From assembly GCF_003326675.1 (NCBI RefSeq), contig NZ_JPWF01000007.1, forward strand, positions 62,001 through 126,000: a DNA stretch of 64,000 bases, read 5' to 3'. Source of the DNA: Thalassospira profundimaris. GTDB lineage: Bacteria; Pseudomonadota; Alphaproteobacteria; Rhodospirillales; Thalassospiraceae. Each line of letters begins with the position of its first letter. Position 1 is the first letter of the stretch. The position numbers were made by a program, and so were the translations under genes. Of the stretch, positions 55,558-64,000 are shown piece by piece. The notes beneath the pieces were generated by a model that was given only the letters and a program-made list of their open reading frames with translations, ran no database searches and was not told where the DNA came from.

Positions 55558-56763
55558 ATGACCGAAAAAATCGTTGTAAAAGACCTGTATAAAGTCTTTG
55601 GCGAGCGTCCTGATCAAGCCATGCAAATGATCAATGACGGCATCGACAAAGACGAAATTTTTGACAGAACCGGACAGACTGTGGGCGTATGTGGCGCCAA
55701 TTTCACCGTCCATGAGGGTGAAATTTTCGTTGTGATGGGTCTTTCAGGTTCTGGCAAATCCACACTGGTTCGATTGCTGAACCGTTTGATCGAACCGACA
55801 TCCGGTCAGGTTCTTTATGATGGCGTCGACATTGCCGCGATGTCCGATGAAGAACTGCGTGCGCTGCGTCGTAGCGACATGGCCATGGTGTTCCAGTCCT
55901 TTGCCCTGATGCCGCATTTATCGGTGATTGATAATGCGGCCTTTGGCCTCGAACTTGCCGGTGTTGACGAGGCAGAGCGCCATGAACGCGCCCTTGCCGC
56001 CCTTGATCAGGTCGGACTAAAGGCACATGCCAATTCATATCCCGACGAACTTTCGGGCGGCATGCAGCAGCGCGTCGGACTTGCCCGTGCATTGGCCAAT
56101 GATCCGGCTGTCATGCTGATGGACGAGGCGTTCTCTGCGCTCGACCCCTTGATCCGAACCGAAATGCAGGACGAACTTTTGACCCTGCAGCGTGAACATA
56201 AACGCACGATCATCTTCATTTCCCATGACCTTGACGAAGCAATGCGGATCGGTGATCGCATCGCCATCATGCAAGGCGGTATCGTTGTTCAGGTCGGAAG
56301 CCCCGAAGAAATCCTGAACAATCCGGCAAACGACTATGTCAAATCGTTCTTCCGTGGCGTGGATGTATCCACGATCCTCAGCGCCAAGGACATTGCCGTT
56401 AAACGTCAGGTCACTGTCATCGAACGCGAAGGTGTTGGTCTTAAAACCGCGATCAACCGCCTGAACAAGGAAGATCGGGAATTTGGCTACGTCGTTGGCG
56501 ACAAAATCGATTTCCACGGTGTGATTTCCATCGACAGTCTTGATGAGGCAATCAAGGCCGGAAAAACCAAACTGTCCGAAGCTTTCCTTCCAGATGTTGA
56601 ACCGATTTCCGGCGACACGCAGGTCTCCGACCTGATCGGCACGGTGGCGCATGCCCCGTGTGGCGTTCCGGTGATCGGAGAAAACGGCAAATATCTGGGC
56701 GTCATAAAGAAGGCCAACCTTCTGGCAACTCTTGACCGGGAAGGAGACGGCATCAATGGCTGA
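55558..56763 (+). CDS. proV: Glycine betaine/L-proline ABC transporter ATP-binding protein
   Basis: ATPase of a ProU-type importer, 401 aa. It has the ProV-specific N-terminus ([19 protein letters not shown]), Walker [10 protein letters not shown] (~residue 65), signature [15 protein letters not shown], Walker [14 protein letters not shown] and the C-terminal tandem CBS module (~280-400) that senses ionic strength in this family. First gene of proVWX; the stop overlaps proW by 8 bp. Confidence 0.96.
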   Translation: MTEKIVVKDLYKVFGERPDQAMQMINDGIDKDEIFDRTGQTVGVCGANFTVHEGEIFVVMGLSGSGKSTLVRLLNRLIEPTSGQVLYDGVDIAAMSDEELRALRRSDMAMVFQSFALMPHLSVIDNAAFGLELAGVDEAERHERALAALDQVGLKAHANSYPDELSGGMQQRVGLARALANDPAVMLMDEAFSALDPLIRTEMQDELLTLQREHKRTIIFISHDLDEAMRIGDRIAIMQGGIVVQVGSPEEILNNPANDYVKSFFRGVDVSTILSAKDIAVKRQVTVIEREGVGLKTAINRLNKEDREFGYVVGDKIDFHGVISIDSLDEAIKAGKTKLSEAFLPDVEPISGDTQVSDLIGTVAHAPCGVPVIGENGKYLGVIKKANLLATLDREGDGING

Positions 56764-57874
56764 TAACAGTAATCCATGGGGCCAAAGCACTGATGCTGGC
56801 ACTGCCGACAGTTCCGCGCCTGCGGCAAACAGCAACCCGTGGGGAAGCACAAGCCCCGATACCGCCGCCAGCGGCCCGGGCGGAAGTGCGGGCGGTGACG
56901 CTGCTGCCTCTTCCACGGACTGGTTGTCAAACGCGGCCCCCGCCCCGGAAAAGCATTTTGACATCCTGCATCCGTTTCAGGATGCAGTCATCCCGTTGGA
57001 TGGCTGGGTCAATGATGGCCTTGAATGGGTTGTCACCCATTTCAGAAGCGTATTTCAGGCCATTCGCTGGCCAATTGATGCGGTCCTGACCGGTGTTGAA
57101 TCCGGCCTTCAGGCAACGCCTGCCATCATCGTCATAATTATCATGGCGCTGATCGCATGGCAGCTTGCCGGTCGCCGTCTGGCCATCGGCACATTGATTT
57201 CGATGGTTGCCGTTGGCTTGATTGGCGCCTGGTCCGAGGCGATGGTTACCCTGTCGCTTGTCATCACGTCGGTATTTTTCTGTGTGGTAATCGGTCTTCC
57301 TACCGGCATATGGCTGGCGCGCAACGAACGTGCCGCCAATGCTGTACGCCCGATCCTTGATGCGATGCAGACAACACCAGCCTTTGTGTATCTGGTACCG
57401 ATTGTGATGCTGTTTGGCATCGGCAATGTACCGGGCGTGGTTGTGACGATTATCTTTGCCCTGCCGCCGCTGATCCGCCTGACCATTCTTGGTATCCGTC
57501 AGGTGCCCGGCGATCTGGTCGAAGCAGCACGTTCGTTTGGTGCAAGCCCGAAACAGCTTCTGTTCCGCGTTCAATTACCCTTGGCGATGCCGACTATTAT
57601 GGCGGGGGTGAACCAGACCCTGATGCTGGCACTTTCGATGGTGGTGATCGCCTCGATGATTGCGGTTGGCGGACTTGGCCAGATGGTTCTGCGCGGCATT
57701 GGCCGTCTTGATATGGGACTGGCCACCATTGGCGGCATCGGCATTGTCCTTCTTGCCATTGTACTGGATCGCATGACCCAGGCACTGGGCCGTGATCAGC
57801 GATCCAAAGGGACACGTCACTGGTACGAAAGCGGCCCGGCAGCGCTGGTCCGTTCGGTCCTTGGCAAAAAATAA
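56756..57874 (+). CDS. proW: Glycine betaine/L-proline ABC transporter permease
   Basis: A 372-residue permease. As in E. coli ProW, a long polar N-terminal extension comes first, with two SNPWG repeats and [10 protein letters not shown], followed by the [19 protein letters not shown] amphipathic stretch and the TM domain. The EAA loop reads [23 protein letters not shown] (in part). The ATG at 56756 has AAGGAG 9 bp upstream and sits inside the end of proV. Confidence 0.96.
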   Translation: MADNSNPWGQSTDAGTADSSAPAANSNPWGSTSPDTAASGPGGSAGGDAAASSTDWLSNAAPAPEKHFDILHPFQDAVIPLDGWVNDGLEWVVTHFRSVFQAIRWPIDAVLTGVESGLQATPAIIVIIIMALIAWQLAGRRLAIGTLISMVAVGLIGAWSEAMVTLSLVITSVFFCVVIGLPTGIWLARNERAANAVRPILDAMQTTPAFVYLVPIVMLFGIGNVPGVVVTIIFALPPLIRLTILGIRQVPGDLVEAARSFGASPKQLLFRVQLPLAMPTIMAGVNQTLMLALSMVVIASMIAVGGLGQMVLRGIGRLDMGLATIGGIGIVLLAIVLDRMTQALGRDQRSKGTRHWYESGPAALVRSVLGKK

Positions 57875-57890
57875 CATCCATTACCGGAAT

Positions 57891-57922
57891 AACTGACGGG
57901 GTCATTCCCGGCCCCGTCAGTT
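57891..57922 (+). other. Intercistronic hairpin between proW and proX
   Basis: An 11-bp perfect stem, AACTGACGGGG (57891-57901) / CCCCGTCAGTT (57912-57922), without a real T-run. Such hairpins before binding-protein genes often protect or partly end the transcript and so set the binding-protein excess. Confidence 0.65.
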
Positions 57923-57975
57923 TGAAGAACAGGGGCAGATAACTGCCCATGGCTCATTAAACTCAGGAGAAGCTT

Positions 57976-58992
57976 ATGACGATCCTCAAGAAACTGACAA
58001 CGGGTGCTGCGATTGCTGTTACCGGCTCGATGCTGATGACCGGCGTGGCCTTTGCCGATGCCGCAGTGCCGGGCAAAGGCGTTGAAGTACAGCCGCTTAA
58101 AAGCTCGATTGCCGAAGAAACCTTCCAGACCCTTCTGGTCATGAAGGCCCTTGAAGAACTTGGCTATGACGTCAAACCGATTCAAGAAATTGAATATGCA
58201 GCCGGTCACGTTGCCATTGGTAACGGCGATGCGACCTTCCTTGCCGATCACTGGAACCCGCTGCATGCCGATTTCTACACGGCTGCTGGCGGTGACGAGA
58301 AAATCTATCGCAAAGGTGTTTATTCGCCGGGTGCCCTTCAGGGTTACCTGATCGACAAGAAAACCGCCGACAAATACAACATCACCAATGTCAGCCAGCT
58401 TGCCGATCCTGAAATTGCCAAACTGTTTGACAACAATGGCGATGGCAAAGCCGATCTTTCGGGCTGCAACCCGGGTTGGGGCTGCGAAGGTGTGATCGAA
58501 CATCACCTTGATGCCTATGGCCTGCGTGACACCGTCACCCACAATCAGGGTTCTTATTCTGCCATTATCGCCGACACCATCACCCGTTACAAAGCCGGTG
58601 AATCGATCCTGTATTACACCTGGACCCCGTATTGGGTTTCGGGTGTTCTGGTTCCGGGCAAAGACGTAACCTGGTTGCAGGTTCCGTTCTCGTCGCTTCC
58701 GGGCGAACGTAAAGAAGCTGATACCTCCCTTCCTGATGGTTCGGATTTCGGCTTCCAGGTCAACAATCAGCAGATCATCGCCAACAAGGCATGGGCAGAA
58801 GCCAACCCGGCGGCCGCAAAGCTGTTTGAAGTCATGGAGGTTTCGGCCAACGACATCTCGGCCCAGAACCTGCGTATGCGCGACGGTGAAAAATCTGCCG
58901 AAGACATCGACCGTCATGCAGATGCCTGGATCAAAGGGCATCGTGCGACCTTTGACGGCTGGCTTGAACAGGCTCGTGCGGCTGCGAAGTAA
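57976..58992 (+). CDS. proX: Glycine betaine/L-proline-binding protein
   Basis: A 338-residue periplasmic binding protein. Signal peptide ending GVAFA. Like E. coli ProX it has the CNPGWGCE disulfide loop (~residue 165), [13 protein letters not shown] and [13 protein letters not shown] with the Trp/Tyr residues that cage the quaternary amine. ProX for the proVW upstream. A strong terminator follows. Confidence 0.95.
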   Translation: MTILKKLTTGAAIAVTGSMLMTGVAFADAAVPGKGVEVQPLKSSIAEETFQTLLVMKALEELGYDVKPIQEIEYAAGHVAIGNGDATFLADHWNPLHADFYTAAGGDEKIYRKGVYSPGALQGYLIDKKTADKYNITNVSQLADPEIAKLFDNNGDGKADLSGCNPGWGCEGVIEHHLDAYGLRDTVTHNQGSYSAIIADTITRYKAGESILYYTWTPYWVSGVLVPGKDVTWLQVPFSSLPGERKEADTSLPDGSDFGFQVNNQQIIANKAWAEANPAAAKLFEVMEVSANDISAQNLRMRDGEKSAEDIDRHADAWIKGHRATFDGWLEQARAAAK

Positions 58993-59035
58993 TTCGCAAG
59001 CCACGTGATCGGATCGCAATCTGATCAGCAGAAAT

Positions 59036-59074
59036 TTAACACCCTGCCAAAGCAATCTGGCAGGGTGTTTTTTG
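59036..59074 (+). terminator. Rho-independent terminator after proVWX
   Basis: ACACCCTGCCA (59039-59049), 8-nt loop, TGGCAGGGTGT (59058-59068), then TTTTTT. It separates proVWX from the second proWV pair. Confidence 0.93.
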
Positions 59075-59198
59075 TTCTTGCAGACCAAAATTTGTCAGGA
59101 GATGTCAGGCATTTTTCGATTTACGGTCGCATGCACCTGACGATCTTGTTAGGCTTCCAGCTCATTGATTTTTTGCGCAGAACGGGCCAGTCACCGCC

Positions 59199-60065
59199 AT
59201 GTTTCCAGAACAATTGAAGGTGCCTTTGGGCAAGTGGGTCAATCAGTTCGTTGATTGGCTGGTGATCAATTATGGTGCTGCTTTCGAGGCCTTTGCCGAC
59301 AGCTTGCTAACCCTGCTTGTCGCACTTGAACAGGTTTTACGCGGTGCGCCCTGGTGGCTGGTTCTGATCGCTATTGCTGCCATCACCTGGCATGCCAGCA
59401 AGAACTGGAAGTTGGTCCTTGGTCTTGTGATTGCGATGTTTATCATCGGCATGCTGGGGCTTTGGGACAAGGCGATGCAGACCCTTGCCCTGATGATCGT
59501 TGCGACGTCTCTTTCGGTCGTGATCGGTATTCCGGTCGGTATTGCAATGGCGATGTCCAATCGTCTGCGCGCCATCATGTTGCCGATCCTGGATACCATG
59601 CAGACGATGCCAAGCTTTGTGTATTTGATCCCTGCCCTGATGCTGTTCGGGTTGGGCAAGGTTCCGGCAATCCTTGCAACTGTGATCTATGCCGCCCCGC
59701 CGGTCATTCGCCTGACCGATCTGGGTATTCGTCTTGTTGATCCGGAAGTTCTTGAAGCATCGCGATCATTTGGTGCCAGCCGCAAGCAAATCCTGTTTGG
59801 CGTGCAACTGCCTCTTGCCCTTCCCAACATCATGGCCGGCATCAATCAGACCACCATGATGTCGATTTCCATGGTGGTGATTGCATCGATGATCGGGGCA
59901 CGCGGACTGGGAGAGCAAGTCTTGATGGGCATCCAGCGCCTTGATGTTGGTGCCGGCATGGAAGCCGGTATCGCCATTGTCCTTTTGGCCGTCGTGTTTG
60001 ACCGAATTGGTCAGGCCTATGGCAAGCGATCCCAACGCACCCCGAACACGGGGGATGCGCAATGA
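59199..60065 (+). CDS. Second ProW-like ABC permease (proline/glycine betaine type)
   Basis: A 288-residue permease homologous to ProW but without the polar N-terminal extension. It starts MFPEQLKVPLGKWVNQFVDWL and has the EAA loop EASRSFGASRKQILFGVQLPLAL (in part). Its stop overlaps the next ATPase start by 4 bp. Weak ribosome-binding site. No own binding protein is linked. Confidence 0.93.
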   Translation: MFPEQLKVPLGKWVNQFVDWLVINYGAAFEAFADSLLTLLVALEQVLRGAPWWLVLIAIAAITWHASKNWKLVLGLVIAMFIIGMLGLWDKAMQTLALMIVATSLSVVIGIPVGIAMAMSNRLRAIMLPILDTMQTMPSFVYLIPALMLFGLGKVPAILATVIYAAPPVIRLTDLGIRLVDPEVLEASRSFGASRKQILFGVQLPLALPNIMAGINQTTMMSISMVVIASMIGARGLGEQVLMGIQRLDVGAGMEAGIAIVLLAVVFDRIGQAYGKRSQRTPNTGDAQ

Positions 60066-61111
60066 GCCATATCGAAATACGCAATATTTTCAAAATCTTT
60101 GGCCCTGATCCGCAATCAGCACTTGAACTTGCAAAATCGGGTTCAGACAAGGACGAAATCCTTGCCAAGACCGGGCATACTGTGGGACTGCATGACGTTT
60201 CCCTATCCATTGAACAGGGGGAGACATTTGTTGTGATGGGCCTTTCCGGATCGGGTAAATCGACCCTGATCCGTCACCTTAATCGTCTGATCGATCCAAC
60301 CTCTGGCACGATTTCATTCAATGGGCAGGATATTCTGTCGATGGATATCCCGACCCTGAATGCGTTCCGGCGGAAATATCTTGGCATGGTGTTTCAACGG
60401 TTCGGGTTACTGCCCCATCGCAACGTGATTGATAATGTTGCCTATGGGCTTGAAATACAGGGAACAGATCGTAAAACCCGCAACGAAGCGGCCAGAAAGT
60501 GGATTGATCGTGTCGGCCTTGGCCGATACGAAGACAAGTTCCCCGATCAACTGTCAGGCGGTATGCAGCAGCGCGTCGGCCTTGCCCGTGCCCTTGCAAC
60601 AGATCCCGAAGTCCTGTTGATGGACGAGGCCTTTTCGGCTCTTGACCCCCTGATCCGATCTGACATGCAGGACGAGCTGATGAAGCTTCAGGCAGAGCTT
60701 CACAAAACCATCGTCTTTATCACCCACGATCTTGACGAGGCCCTTAAAATCGGGGACAGGATCGCAATCCTTAAGGACGGCAAACTTGTGCAGGTTGGAC
60801 GCCCCGAGGAAATCGTCCTTCATCCGGCGGATGACTATGTCCGGACCTTCACCCGTGATGTAAACCGCGCCAAAGTCCTGCGGGCCAAAAGCATCATGCA
60901 GTCAGAACAAAACGTTGCTTTGGAAGATAACAGCCGCCGCATCAATGTGCGTGATACTGCCCGCCTTGAAGACATCCTGCCCATTGCCTTGCAGCAAGAA
61001 CAGGCAATTGTCGTTGTTGATCACAATGACCAACCGGTGGGCCTGATTGATCGTCAACAGATTGGTGCGGCCCTTTCCCCGAGCGACGAAGAAATCAGTA
61101 CAGACCGATAG
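60062..61111 (+). CDS. Second ProV-like ABC ATP-binding protein
   Basis: A 349-residue ATPase of the ProV group. N-terminal EIRNIFKIFGPDPQSALEL, Walker [29 protein letters not shown] and [20 protein letters not shown]. The C-terminal CBS-like region is shorter than in the first ProV (about 70 against 120 residues), so ionic-strength sensing may differ. Its 3' end overlaps the convergent JAMM gene by 17 bp. Confidence 0.94.
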   Translation: MSHIEIRNIFKIFGPDPQSALELAKSGSDKDEILAKTGHTVGLHDVSLSIEQGETFVVMGLSGSGKSTLIRHLNRLIDPTSGTISFNGQDILSMDIPTLNAFRRKYLGMVFQRFGLLPHRNVIDNVAYGLEIQGTDRKTRNEAARKWIDRVGLGRYEDKFPDQLSGGMQQRVGLARALATDPEVLLMDEAFSALDPLIRSDMQDELMKLQAELHKTIVFITHDLDEALKIGDRIAILKDGKLVQVGRPEEIVLHPADDYVRTFTRDVNRAKVLRAKSIMQSEQNVALEDNSRRINVRDTARLEDILPIALQQEQAIVVVDHNDQPVGLIDRQQIGAALSPSDEEISTDR

Positions 61112-61613
61112 CTTCAGACAGCAATTTGCATCGACGGAAATAACGGATGGTTTCACCATCCCGGGGGTTTGACGACTTCTGATGGCGGGCGCGATACATG
61201 CCGCTTTTCAGCACCCCGCTGTGATCCGTTGCGATGATCAACCACAGGAAACCATCAACATCCGCACGCGCGCGATCCGTTGTTGATGGTAGGACATTTC
61301 CATTCGGATGGGAATGGAAACACCCGACCACCATCTCGTCACTACTGCGCACAGCGCGATAGGTATCGATTAAGACCTGAGGGTCGATTTCAAAGGTTTT
61401 GCGCGGATCGGTCGCAACATTACGCGCAACGACAACGCGCTCAATGCGATTGGGGTTTTGCTTTGCCGCGATCAGAAGTCCGCAGCATTCCTCGGGCCAT
61501 TGTAGGGCGGCAAGATCGCGAAGCGCATCGTGCAGAACACTAGACAAATAGACGGTCAAATCACTGGCCGCCCCCTGCCCGTTACCACCCGTGATATTAG
61601 AACAATCCCCCAT
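61095..61613 (-). CDS. JAMM/MPN-domain (Mov34/PAD-1-like) metalloprotease
   Basis: A 172-residue JAB1/MPN-family protein. The catalytic zinc motif is complete: Glu in PEECCGLL (~residue 42) and HSHPNGNVLPSTTDRARAD (HxH...S...D). The bacterial JAMM group cleaves isopeptide or C-terminal tails of ubiquitin-like sulfur carriers and similar proteins. No sulfur-carrier gene is beside it here. It is transcribed towards, and overlaps, the end of the second proV. Confidence 0.88.
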   Translation of the reverse strand: MGDCSNITGGNGQGAASDLTVYLSSVLHDALRDLAALQWPEECCGLLIAAKQNPNRIERVVVARNVATDPRKTFEIDPQVLIDTYRAVRSSDEMVVGCFHSHPNGNVLPSTTDRARADVDGFLWLIIATDHSGVLKSGMYRARHQKSSNPRDGETIRYFRRCKLLSEAIGLY

Positions 61614-61652
61614 GATCGGACCAGTCCCTTTTACCCGCGCAATCGACCTTTG

Positions 61653-62036
61653 TTATTGACCAGTCGCTTCCAGAAGCACGCGACCGATGACCTTTTTATC
61701 GACCAGTGACACAATAACAAGACGTGCACCCATGCCATCCGGGTTCTCGATGTGCAAGATCGCCTGCGTTCCCTGAAGCGTGTAACCAACAAGAAGCTCG
61801 CCCGGTTCGATCTTGATTTTGATATCCCCAAAGGCCGGAATGGAAAGTGCGGTCGGGTTAGGTGCGACTTCTGAAGTCGGTTCTGAACCGGCAACGGGAA
61901 CGGACGGGGTTTGCACACCAGAAGCGCCATCCTGGTCCTTGGCCTTTTTATCCAGTGACAAGCCATAGGCAACAAGTCCGATGCCGATCACAATCAGCAC
62001 ACCCATGAACAGAACCAGGGCCTTTACTACACGCAT
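61653..62036 (-). CDS. Small membrane-anchored protein of unknown function
   Basis: Not recognised. 127 residues: an N-terminal signal-anchor helix (MRVVKALVLFMGVLIVIGIG), a Pro/Ser/Thr-rich linker (VQTPSVPVAGSEPTSEVAP), then a compact beta-rich domain (KIKIEPGELLVGYTLQG ... VSLVDKKVIGRVLLE). It looks like a periplasmic protein anchored in the inner membrane; similar small proteins are frequent in alphaproteobacteria. ATG 62036 is chosen; a longer ORF to 62255 overlaps rluD and adds nothing plausible. Confidence 0.65.
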   Translation of the reverse strand: MRVVKALVLFMGVLIVIGIGLVAYGLSLDKKAKDQDGASGVQTPSVPVAGSEPTSEVAPNPTALSIPAFGDIKIKIEPGELLVGYTLQGTQAILHIENPDGMGARLVIVSLVDKKVIGRVLLEATGQ

Positions 62037-62244
62037 CGTATTTCCAACCGACAAAACTGTTTGAAAGCTGCATATCCCGGTAGCAGTTCCGGATGATGCA
62101 AAACACCTTTCAAGGCCATAGCGACAAGTAAAGACAAATGCAAGATCACCCGGCTGGGAACCAATTAATTTTATTGGAATCCGGCGCAAAAAGGCTACAA
62201 GCTGCACAATACACCACAAACGCAGACCGCCCCGACCAGCAGAC

Positions 62245-63243
62245 ATGACCGACATCGAACATATGCAAGAAGAACTCAGCTATATCGCAACGAATGATGA
62301 CGAAGGCGCGCGCCTGGATAAAGTACTGGCGACGGCATGGCCGGAACAGTCCCGCTCGCGGATCAAAGCTTTGATCGAAGACGGCCATCTTTGTGTCAAT
62401 GGCACAGTCACGCGCAAAATGTCTGCCAAGGTCAAATCCGGTGATGTATTTGATCTTGTGATCCCGCCAGCAGAACCAGCCGACCCTATTGCCGAGGACA
62501 TCAAGCTCGACATTCTGTACGAGGATGATGACCTTCTGGTGATCAACAAACCCGCAGGCATGGTTGTGCATCCGGCCGCCGGAAATGAAAGCGGAACGTT
62601 GGTCAATGCCTTGCTGGCGCATTGCGGTGACAGTTTGTCGGGGATTGGCGGCGTAAAACGCCCGGGTATTGTCCACCGGCTTGATAAGGACACCAGCGGC
62701 GCGATGGTTGTTGCGAAGAACGATACGGCACACCGCGCCCTTTCGACCCTGTTTTCCGAGGACAAGGAAAATATCGACCGTGCCTACCTTGCGGTTGTAT
62801 GGGGTGTGCCACGACCTCTGGAAGGCGATATCGAAGGCAATATTGGCCGCAGTCCGCGCAACCGGAAGAAGATGGCAGTCCTTAGAACTACGGGAAAGTA
62901 CGCACTAACCCACTACAAAACACTCCAAATTCGCGACGACTCGTTAGCATCTCTGGTTGAGTGCCGCCTCGCAACCGGTCGAACCCACCAGATCAGGGTC
63001 CATATGACCCATATCGGGCACTCACTTGTTTGTGATCCGGTCTATGGCAGGAATAAATTTTCACAGAAGTGCAACCAAAAGACGCAAGAATTATTGAACG
63101 CATTCAACAAACAGGCTCTACACGCCAGAACACTGGGGTTTATCCACCCTCGGACCGGCGAATATATATCGACAACAGCCCCCCTTCCTGACGACCTGAA
63201 AGCCCTCATTGAAAGCCTAAACCTATCCCTTGGGGTAGCATGA
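62245..63243 (+). CDS. rluD: Ribosomal large-subunit pseudouridine synthase, RluA family
   Basis: A 332-residue pseudouridine synthase, RluD-like. The N-terminal S4 RNA-binding domain (RLDKVLATAWPEQSRSRIKAL) comes first; the catalytic Asp147 lies in IVHRLDKDTSG; VVWGVPRP and the TGRTHQIRVHMTHIGH motif follow. It precedes rpoH in the same direction, a common alphaproteobacterial pairing. RluD (positions 1911/1915/1917) is likeliest; RluC-type specificity cannot be excluded. Confidence 0.92.
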   Translation: MTDIEHMQEELSYIATNDDEGARLDKVLATAWPEQSRSRIKALIEDGHLCVNGTVTRKMSAKVKSGDVFDLVIPPAEPADPIAEDIKLDILYEDDDLLVINKPAGMVVHPAAGNESGTLVNALLAHCGDSLSGIGGVKRPGIVHRLDKDTSGAMVVAKNDTAHRALSTLFSEDKENIDRAYLAVVWGVPRPLEGDIEGNIGRSPRNRKKMAVLRTTGKYALTHYKTLQIRDDSLASLVECRLATGRTHQIRVHMTHIGHSLVCDPVYGRNKFSQKCNQKTQELLNAFNKQALHARTLGFIHPRTGEYISTTAPLPDDLKALIESLNLSLGVA

Positions 63244-63268
63244 CCTAACCTTTATGGTCGAAAAAATA

Positions 63269-63296
63269 TTGACGACCTCTAATACCCCCGTATAAG
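63269..63296 (+). promoter_or_regulatory. rpoH promoter
   Basis: TTGACG (63269-63274), 16-bp spacer, TATAAG (63291-63296), start near 63303. The spacer ends in a run of C's (ACCCCCG), which recalls sigma-32 -10 elements, so heat-shock autoregulation is possible. Confidence 0.6.
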
Positions 63297-63303
63297 CTTT
63301 AGA

Positions 63304-63327
63304 TGGTGCTAGGGGATAACAGCACCA
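63304..63327 (+). other. 5' UTR hairpin of rpoH
   Basis: TGGTGCT (63304-63310) pairs with AGCACCA (63321-63327) across a 10-nt loop, right at the predicted start of the rpoH transcript and 25 nt before the ATG. It could affect rpoH mRNA stability or translation. Confidence 0.5.
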
Positions 63328-63352
63328 GTGTGAAGCATAACGGGAGGCTTCA

Positions 63353-64000
63353 ATGAAACAGGGAAATGCTCTTCCAGTAATCTCTCAGGATGGTCTGACT
63401 GTTTATCTACAGCGTATCCGCCGTTACCCGATGCTTACCCCAGAACAGGAAACGACGTACGCCTGTAATTTCCGTGACAAAGAATGTGACATGTCTGCGG
63501 AAAAACTGATCACCAGCCATCTTCGACTGGTCGCCAAGATCGCTATGAGCTATCGCGGCTATGGCCTGCCTTTGAATGAATTGATTTCCGAAGGTAATGT
63601 CGGATTGCTGCAATCCGTCAAACGTTTCGACCCTGACAAGGGTTTCCGACTGGCAACCTATGCCATGTGGTGGATCCGCGCAGCCATTCAGGAATACATT
63701 CTGCATTCCTGGTCGCTTGTGAAAATGGGCACCACAGCAGCACAAAAGAAGCTGTTCTTTAATCTGCGCAAACTCAAAAGCCAGATGCAGGCAATTGATG
63801 AAGGTGACTTGCAGCCAGAACAGGTTGAGCTGATCGCAACCAAACTGAACGTCTCGGAAGACGACGTGATCATGATGAACCGCCGTCTGGCTGGTCCTGA
63901 TCATTCTCTCAATGCACCGGTTCGTATTGACGGTGATGGTGAGTGGGTGGATTGGATCGAAAGCGACGACGAGGATCAGGAAACGACCTTTGGCAAGCGC
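63353..64000 (+). CDS. rpoH: RNA polymerase heat-shock sigma factor (sigma-32), partial
   Basis: The first 216 codons of RpoH; the gene runs off the right edge. Region 2 is intact: LITSHLRLVAKIAMSYRGYG, GNVGLLQSVKRFDPDKGFRLATYAMWWIRAAIQEYI (in part), then the RpoH box QKKLFFNLRKLK, which distinguishes sigma-32 from RpoD. GGGAGG lies 7 bp before the ATG. Region 4 is outside the window. Confidence 0.97.
   Translation, partial: MKQGNALPVISQDGLTVYLQRIRRYPMLTPEQETTYACNFRDKECDMSAEKLITSHLRLVAKIAMSYRGYGLPLNELISEGNVGLLQSVKRFDPDKGFRLATYAMWWIRAAIQEYILHSWSLVKMGTTAAQKKLFFNLRKLKSQMQAIDEGDLQPEQVELIATKLNVSEDDVIMMNRRLAGPDHSLNAPVRIDGDGEWVDWIESDDEDQETTFGKR

Noticed and set aside
1-64000. Mobile elements, prophage, CRISPR arrays, tRNA or rRNA genes
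   Set aside because: I looked for transposase-like proteins, regular spaced repeats, and tRNA/rRNA sequence and saw none; gene content and composition look uniform throughout.

Overview
The window is a 64 kb stretch of ordinary, gene-dense alphaproteobacterial chromosome of moderate GC. Gene content and protein style (gatCAB, pyrB next to a degenerate pyrC, plsY-dprA-topA-rnr, rpmG, a DUF983 protein, rluD-rpoH) suggest a marine member of Rhodospirillales, most likely Thalassospira. That placement is from memory of the families, not from a search. I see no prophage, insertion sequence, CRISPR array, rRNA or tRNA gene.

Layout. 1-6 kb: the N-terminus of an ArgP/LysG-type regulator divergent from a LysE/ArgO amino-acid exporter, then tdk, a copper chaperone gene with a CueR-type promoter, the gatCAB operon (minus strand) and ruvX. 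6-18 kb: a VOC protein, an AEC carrier, then pyrB, a dihydroorotase-like gene lacking its zinc histidines, plsY, dprA, topA and rnr, all on the plus strand. 18-26 kb: an Hpt protein with a dead receiver domain, a DUF983 protein, an S41 lipoprotein protease, rpmG (too short for routine ORF calling), a DUF423 protein, a CRP-like regulator, a hydrolase and ggt. 26-32 kb: HAD and YffB/ArsC-like genes divergent from dusA-mnmC-MFS (stop/start overlaps) and a methyltransferase.

32-45 kb is the most unusual block. Eleven minus-strand genes, many joined by 1-10 bp overlaps, run from four glycosyltransferases through a histidine phosphatase, a polysaccharide-deacetylase-like protein and a small membrane protein into a complete Yej/Opp-like ABC importer. 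45-53 kb: a beta-CASP metallo-hydrolase, moeA, an iron ABC permease and two paralogous Fe3+-binding proteins without an ATPase, and a 3'-5' exonuclease. 53-61 kb is an osmoprotectant region: an orphan OpuAC-type binding protein, a MarR regulator divergent from proVWX, and a second proW-proV pair. 61-64 kb: a JAMM-domain protein, a small membrane-anchored protein, rluD and the 5' part of rpoH.

The most interesting non-coding signal lies just downstream of the CRP-like gene. A perfect TGTGA-N6-TCACA site is placed exactly 41.5 bp before a likely start point, followed by about 80 nt ending in a strong Rho-independent terminator. This looks like a CRP-activated small RNA. The adjacent protein carries the recognition-helix residues that read this sequence. 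A second, slightly imperfect site with the same geometry precedes the VOC gene at 6.9 kb.
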